Shown: positions 59,508 through 64,000 of the stretch, in pieces
Numbering within the stretch: the first letter of the stretch is position 1
Layout: every line of letters begins with the position of its first letter
NCBI RefSeq assembly: GCF_009017415.1
Contig: NC_092407.1
Span: forward strand, 1,736,001-1,800,000
Length of the DNA: 64,000 nt
Reading direction: 5' to 3'
Source of the DNA: Aspergillus flavus
Lineage: Eukaryota > Ascomycota > Eurotiomycetes > Eurotiales > Aspergillaceae
Made by a program: the position numbers and the translations under genes
The notes under the pieces: model-generated
The model's input: the letters and a program-made list of their open reading frames with translations, nothing else
Databases searched by the model: none
What the model was told of the DNA's origin: nothing

Positions 59508-60132
59508 TTAGGAAACGTCAGCCCAGTATCCGATCGCAGCCATATGCTGATTGGCAGTGCTCTGAGAAAACTCCCGAGAGGACGTCTGACAATCAAAGCG
59601 AGGTGCCCAGTGATCTGTGTTGTCTATGTACTGATCGCAAGCGCGCCAGATACCAAAGGTGCGACGGTATGTCTCACATTCAGGCTGATGCACTTTGTCA
59701 TCCATGTGTTTCTCCCAAGCAGCTTGGTCCTCAAAGCTGGCCCCACAAGTCTCACACTTGTACAGCATATGCTTCTCGAGAGGCTGAAGACAACAGTGGA
59801 TAGCATAGATCCAAATATTAGTATGCATACAATGATATGCAATACAGTATTGCTATTGAACTAACCAATTCCACGTTCCTTGTATCAAATTGTCCAGTCC
59901 CATCCCACATTCTCAATGTATACGGCCTTGACGGCCACACTACATGTCTTAAATATTAGCATACATATAGCGATATATAATAGAAACTTACCAAAATACA
60001 GAGACCCTGGACCAGGTCTCGGATTCTTGTCCGGCAGTCTGCATGGCCATGTCGCTGGCCACATGAACTATTTCTCTCAAACATCAGCATTTATATATGC
60101 CATTCAATAGAACTGTTACTCACCTGTGCCAT
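59508..60132 (-). CDS. small C2H2 zinc-finger protein with degenerate fingers
   Basis: A four-exon model is open throughout: 60132-60124 (MAQ), 60067-59992, 59939-59866, 59783-59508, giving 144 residues. All three introns (56, 52, 82 nt) are GT-AG. The last exon encodes one canonical finger, YKCETCGASFEDQ...KHMDDKVH (C-x2-C-x12-H-x5-H). Two decayed ones follow: CETYRRTFGIWRACDQYIDNTDHW (second Cys to Tyr, first His to Tyr) and FDCQTSSREFSQ...QHMAAIGYW (Cys to Ser, last His to Tyr). Undamaged fungal members repeat the pattern CETC..F...ACDQHMD..DHWAPRFDC. The gene lies between the arms of an inverted repeat. It may still be expressed or may be a pseudogene with an intact frame. Confidence 0.55.
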
Positions 60133-60505
60133 CTTTAAATCCTTGTACATTGCTTAAGAAGAGCAACGAAGCGCTATTACAGAGCGTTGTCTGACACCCT
60201 CCACTTACTATCTCTCTGAATACTATATAAGTATTTTGTATAGCCGAAATGTATCATGCCTCCCTCAAGATCCCGCAGTCTTCGCCGGCATCATGCCATT
60301 CTGTGGCATCTCTTTGACAGATATAGGTCTGGAAGATGAGTGGGTGAGGGTAGACTGCTGCAGTGGATGAACTGATATAGAGTTCGAAGATCGCACGATG
60401 GAAGATATAGCAGTTTGACCGTATGTCTACCGCATTCCAATCGTTTATCAATTTATGTTGTTTTTCAACTATACAAAAAGTGTTTTTACAATCTATTTAC
60501 TACTG

Positions 60506-60874
60506 TTTCACAACGAGGACGTTGCCTTTCTCTCTCTTAAGTAGTATTATATCACATAGTATTGTATATCTGGTCGATATGACTAACCATATATAAAAGT
60601 TGATTAATTGATTGATTAATATATTATACTCGATTTTATCCATCTTTAATGCGGCTCTTCCTGGGTCGATAGGTTGTAGCCATTAGAAAAATCTAAAGAA
60701 AATAGCTTTTGTCTTTACTAATTATCTATTTAACTTCTTTACTACTATCCCGGCCTCAACCCACGTGTAGTAAAAGATATCGGAATAAGTGGTAGAGAGG
60801 TCGATATGGGCGATAATTTTAACGGGGAGTTTCAGGATGAATGACAATAGTAAGCCTTCCCAGTTATCAAGTTC
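60506..60874 (-). repeat. right arm of the inverted repeat, RIP-like mutated
   Basis: Reverse complement of the left arm at 58857-59264. On the minus strand it reads ELDNWEGLLLSF ... LPVKIIAHIDLSTTYSDIFYYTWVEAGI. Compared with the left arm it is more AT-rich, with changes such as GTGACATAA to GTGATATAA, ACTGCTTGAG to ACTACTTAAG, and GATGTAC to GATATAC. Confidence 0.8.
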
Positions 60875-61139
60875 GAACTTATTTTCAAGACAGTAGTTAA
60901 ATGTACTGGTGATTAACTCCCTAGAAGAAGTAAGCCGGACAGTATGTTTTACCAACCACCTCCCTTTTGATCTTGAGAAAATACTGCCCAAGAGACAGTG
61001 AGAGTACAGGATACTTTACTCAGTTACAGTATGACCGTTGGTATACTTCTTACAAATATCTTAGCAACCGAAATCTTGCTTCATAGCTTTTTTAAAAGAA
61101 GAAGAAGAAAAAAAAAAACAATATTTGCCCATTATTGGG

Positions 61140-61656
61140 CTACTTTTCTTCCTCCTCCTTGACCTCCTCCTCCTCCTTCACTTCTTCCTCCTCCTCCTCT
61201 TCTTCTTCCTCCTCTTTCTTCGTCTCGTCTTCTTGGCGGAGGGGGGCGGGGGGAGGATTGGCAGGCACAGGAGCAGCATTGCGCGGCAAGAGATAGGAGA
61301 AATCGAAACCCTACACTATTAACACACATTCAAACATAACACCCTTTCACCGACTAACCATCTCTGCCTAAGTACATATCAGTATTGTGTATAGCAGGAA
61401 TAGTTGAATCTTACCATGATACGAATTCCTGCTTCCAGTTGTCGCTGTCGTCGGCGGCATCGGGCCTTCCGGTGGCCTCTTCGTCCGCAGTGATAGCACT
61501 ATGATTAGTTGGACATGAGTATCTGTTTAATGTCTATCATTAAGGCGGCTGGCTCTCTGTCGGTATACCGTCAAGGAGAGGGAGACACTTTGGGAAAGCG
61601 AAGAGCGTCTTCATAATGATTGGATAGGAGGGAATATGCTGACTTACTCTGACCAT
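61140..61656 (-). CDS. small CCHC zinc-knuckle protein with acidic tail
   Basis: A three-exon model: 61656-61648 (MVR), 61498-61415, 61310-61140, giving 87 residues; introns of 149 and 104 nt are GT-AG (GTAAGT, GTAAGA donors). Splicing exon 1 to exon 2 produces a perfect retroviral-type zinc knuckle, CYHCGRRGHRKARC (C-x2-C-x4-H-x4-C). It is followed by a basic stretch RRRQRQ, then GFDFSYLLPRNAAPVP, a Pro/Ala-rich hinge, and a C-terminus of almost only Glu with some Lys. CCHC knuckles bind single-stranded nucleic acid in known families; here this is an inference. A decayed relative with a polyQ instead of polyE tail lies at 55.25-55.56 kb. The gene is just outside the right arm of the inverted repeat. 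Confidence 0.6.
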
Positions 61657-61914
61657 GGTGTTTAAATGTCCAACTGAGGACCGGAATACGGTGTACTAAC
61701 ACGCAGTGATTTAGGCAGCAGCTGGTATTGATTGCCGGAGGGGGGAGGAGAGGATAATACTAGTAGGAGACAAGAGGCGTGAGGGGAGGGGGACTTAGAA
61801 AAAGGTGAGCAGTCAAGTCACTTGACACACAGCTTCTACAACACAAACCATTTTACGCTAAGTGAGACATACTGCATATATAATACTGAAAGGCAAAATG
61901 TACATATTAACAGC

Positions 61915-62035
61915 ACTTATATGATGCGCTGTTATTCACATGTGCCGTTTTGAATACCTCTACAATGCTTGAGGAGAGCAACAATCTGACATCCTCCACT
62001 TACTGACCATCTCCTGTAAGACTCCTACTTGACTA
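61915..62035 (-). repeat. second copy of the C2H2 mini-gene promoter and first exon
   Basis: Sequence from ~61915 to 62035 matches 60100-60230, which is the leader, first exon and donor site of the C2H2 mini-gene. Here the start codon position (61946-61948) reads ACG instead of ATG on the minus strand and the donor reads GTGAAT instead of GTGAGT. This copy also lacks ~20 bp present in the other. No finger exons follow it. Confidence 0.6.
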
Positions 62036-62684
62036 CCTCTTTCTATATTATACACCATACCAACATCATCATGATTTCTAAGATTTATTACTCCATGTCG
62101 ATAATCTTGGATCAAAGGTAATATTTTATATTGTATATTAACAATGCAGACACCGGCTGGTCAAAGCATCCACAGAGGATTGCTAAATATGGCGACCATA
62201 TTTTACTAGAGGACTAAATGTCCTCTTAATTGTATAGTAAGTTTCTATATTATGTGTTGGGATCAGGGTTCAATGCATGACTTGACGCCATATAGTGTTA
62301 ATGTACTCCTTTATCTACTAATACACTTGGAAATGTACTGTAATGCTACACGATATACTATGTTCCATAGAATAATCGACGCTAGCAGGACACTTGTACG
62401 CAGATCTAACCTACTCAACACCCATTTATGCTTTTCTTTCCTCATACTGAACAACAATCCTTATTATAGGAAGACAAAAGGTACCTTATAACAGATACCT
62501 ATCCATGGTTCTGACCAAAAACCCCACACCCTACGATAAAATAACTCAGGTACGCATAATTTCGTCAACTTCCTCAACGGAGTAAAAATGACATAACACC
62601 GGAATTCATCTGCCTGATAGCAGCCTTATAATCAACAGTTTCCAGTAGCAGCCAATTTCCCTCATAACACTCTACATCGCAATC
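62036..62684. promoter_or_regulatory. upstream region of the F-box-like gene
   Basis: AT-rich spacer. The last ~150 bp (from ~62530) are shared with the broken paralogue at 55.8 kb, which suggests conserved promoter sequence. No other gene is seen. Confidence 0.5.
62208..62226. repeat. perfect 7-bp hairpin
   Basis: AGAGGAC-taaat-GTCCTCT. It could form a small stem-loop; no role is known. Confidence 0.6.
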
Positions 62685-63852
62685 ATGGGCAATTCACAAA
62701 GTCGGTCCAGAACACCTGCGGAATGGTGTGACTACTATGAAAACAGGCTGTGCTGCATAGCATGTGGGATACAGATCAATGAGTGTTTTAAAAGGGAGAT
62801 ACTGAAAGAGCGAGATGACTGGAAGCAATCAGCCAGATGGAGAAAATGCCTTTTCACAACAGCTGCTGAGCTGGAACATATGTATTTCAAAAAGAACCCT
62901 TTACTGTGGTCCTACTACTACCGCATAAGTTAGTCTTTGTTTCATTTTTTCTTCTAAGGTTAAAGTTCTCTTCTAACAGATACTAACTACAATAGTACTC
63001 GTCGAACCCCAAGGCGAGCGTTTGTCAGGAATATGCCCGAGGCTCTACAATAAAAAGAACATTAACCGTGTCCCTGTTGATCCCCACCAAGCCCGCATTT
63101 TCGGACTGGCTAGGAAAGGGAGTGGGAACGTTGACTTTCGCGTGGCTAAGGTGGCTGTGAACACTGAGCCGGACAGGCCGAAAGAGCGCATCGGATATCC
63201 TATCCATGCACACTGCTGGGTGATCCTTGACCGTGTGATTGGACATGAGATGGTCCAGAAGCATCTGCGGGAATTCACCCGAGCTGTGGAGGCATATTGG
63301 TCGCGTAATAGGATATACTGGGGTTCTATACTGGGGCATGATACTTGCTGTGGGATATGTTCATTAGAAACTTGTCACCAATGGCCCCTCTTTCATTTTT
63401 CGGGAAGCCCCTTGAGGATCCCTGGGATACTGGGATTGATTACGAAGGCTACAGAATGTACGGGCGTGGGCCGCGTGGAACTGCGACGGGATTCGGTGAT
63501 CGTTAATCCGCCTTTGGATGTTGCAATACTCATCGTCGATCAGATTTATGGGAGTCGTCCGTGTTCATTGGAGATGCTGAGAGATACGCGCAATTTACTA
63601 GAAGCTTTTCAGTGGAAGTTGCCTGATACATACTGGCGAACGCGGTGCGAGTCTCGGTTGGTGTTTGAGATGGACGACCTGATCAGGGAGAATCGTCCTG
63701 TCAATTGGAAAGAGTTCTGTCTTGGGCTGGAGGAGCTTCTATTAGATAAGGATTGGTTCTGCAACAGTGGTATGAGAATTCGGCTACGAACTTTGACATC
63801 GCTCGGAGGTATCAAGGAGTGCTTTTTAGACCTGGTTGATCAGCAGGCTTGA
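62685..63852 (+). CDS. fungal F-box-like protein, putative N-myristoylated
   Basis: Exons 62685-62928 and 62996-63852 give 366 residues. The 67-nt intron has donor GTTAGT, a perfect TACTAAC branch site and acceptor AATAG, and splicing restores IILVEPQGERLSG, the sequence kept in the broken paralogue. The N-terminus MGNSQSRS fits an N-myristoylation signal (Gly2, Ser6). A Cys pair (CCIACG) follows. The middle has YPIHAHCWVILDRVIGHEMV and HLREFTRAVEAYW, and the C-terminal half has PPLDVAILIVDQIYG, NLLEAFQWKLPDTYWRTRCE and LVFEMDDLI. I associate these with an expanded family of F-box-like fungal proteins of unknown target. An F-box would recruit an SCF ubiquitin ligase (inference). Confidence 0.75.
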
Positions 63853-64000
63853 GCCTTGGTTTTATTGGTTGCTTGAGATTTCTCCTATCTAATGTCATTA
63901 TGTCCTATGTTGATCGTTTATCAATGCTTGCAAATGAGGCCTTTTTGCCAGTGTTTTGTATGGCCCACTGTCGACTACACGTCCTTGCTCTAGAACAACC

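Noticed and set aside
58857..60874. DNA transposon with terminal inverted repeats
   Set aside because: The arms are 3' ends of a longer element rather than clean termini, no transposase lies between them, and no target-site duplication was evident.
1..64000. CRISPR array, bacterial operon or phage features
   Set aside because: The sequence is clearly eukaryotic (spliceosomal introns, fungal gene families); no regularly spaced direct repeats were seen.

Overview
The window is nuclear DNA from a filamentous ascomycete, most likely of the order Eurotiales (Aspergillus/Penicillium group). Supporting this are genes with short GT-AG introns of 45-150 nt, fungal-specific families (DUF3292, a Seb1/MsnA-type C2H2 regulator, TRI12-type MFS), and the recurring intergenic motif TACTCCGTA. 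I cannot name the species from sequence alone.

The left two thirds (1-40.2 kb) is an orderly housekeeping block: the 3' end of an unidentified gene, a DUF3292 membrane-associated protein, the spliceosomal DEAD-box helicase Prp28, an M1 aminopeptidase, a Mup1-like methionine permease, the autophagy kinase Atg1, dolichol kinase Sec59, the diphthamide amidation enzyme Dph6, the stress regulator MsnA/Seb1, a thioredoxin-PITH protein, the J-protein Dph4 and mitochondrial cytochrome c peroxidase. Exon structures close cleanly and all diagnostic motifs are intact. From the aminopeptidase to 50 kb every protein gene lies on the minus strand. A 9.5 kb stretch without recognisable genes separates msnA from the thioredoxin gene.

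The right third (41-64 kb) looks accessory. It holds an MFS transporter with a one-base frameshift, an alpha/beta hydrolase, the 3' fragment of a fungal transcription factor, an unknown multi-span membrane protein, an aminoglycoside-phosphotransferase-like pseudogene, and an intron-containing tRNA-Gly(CCC). From 54 to 64 kb comes a repeat-rich zone: two paralogues of a fungal F-box-like protein (one broken, one intact), long decayed coding-like DNA of unknown type, and a 0.4 kb inverted repeat whose right arm carries RIP-like CpA/TpG to TpA changes.

Inside and beside that inverted repeat are two small multi-exon genes that simple ORF scanning misses. One is a C2H2 finger protein with decaying second and third fingers. 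The other is an 87-residue CCHC zinc-knuckle protein with an acidic tail, and a decayed relative lies at 55.2-55.6 kb. Both intact models start with a 9-nt coding exon. This cluster of mini zinc-binding genes, with shared intron sequence and a duplicated promoter, is the most unusual part of the window.
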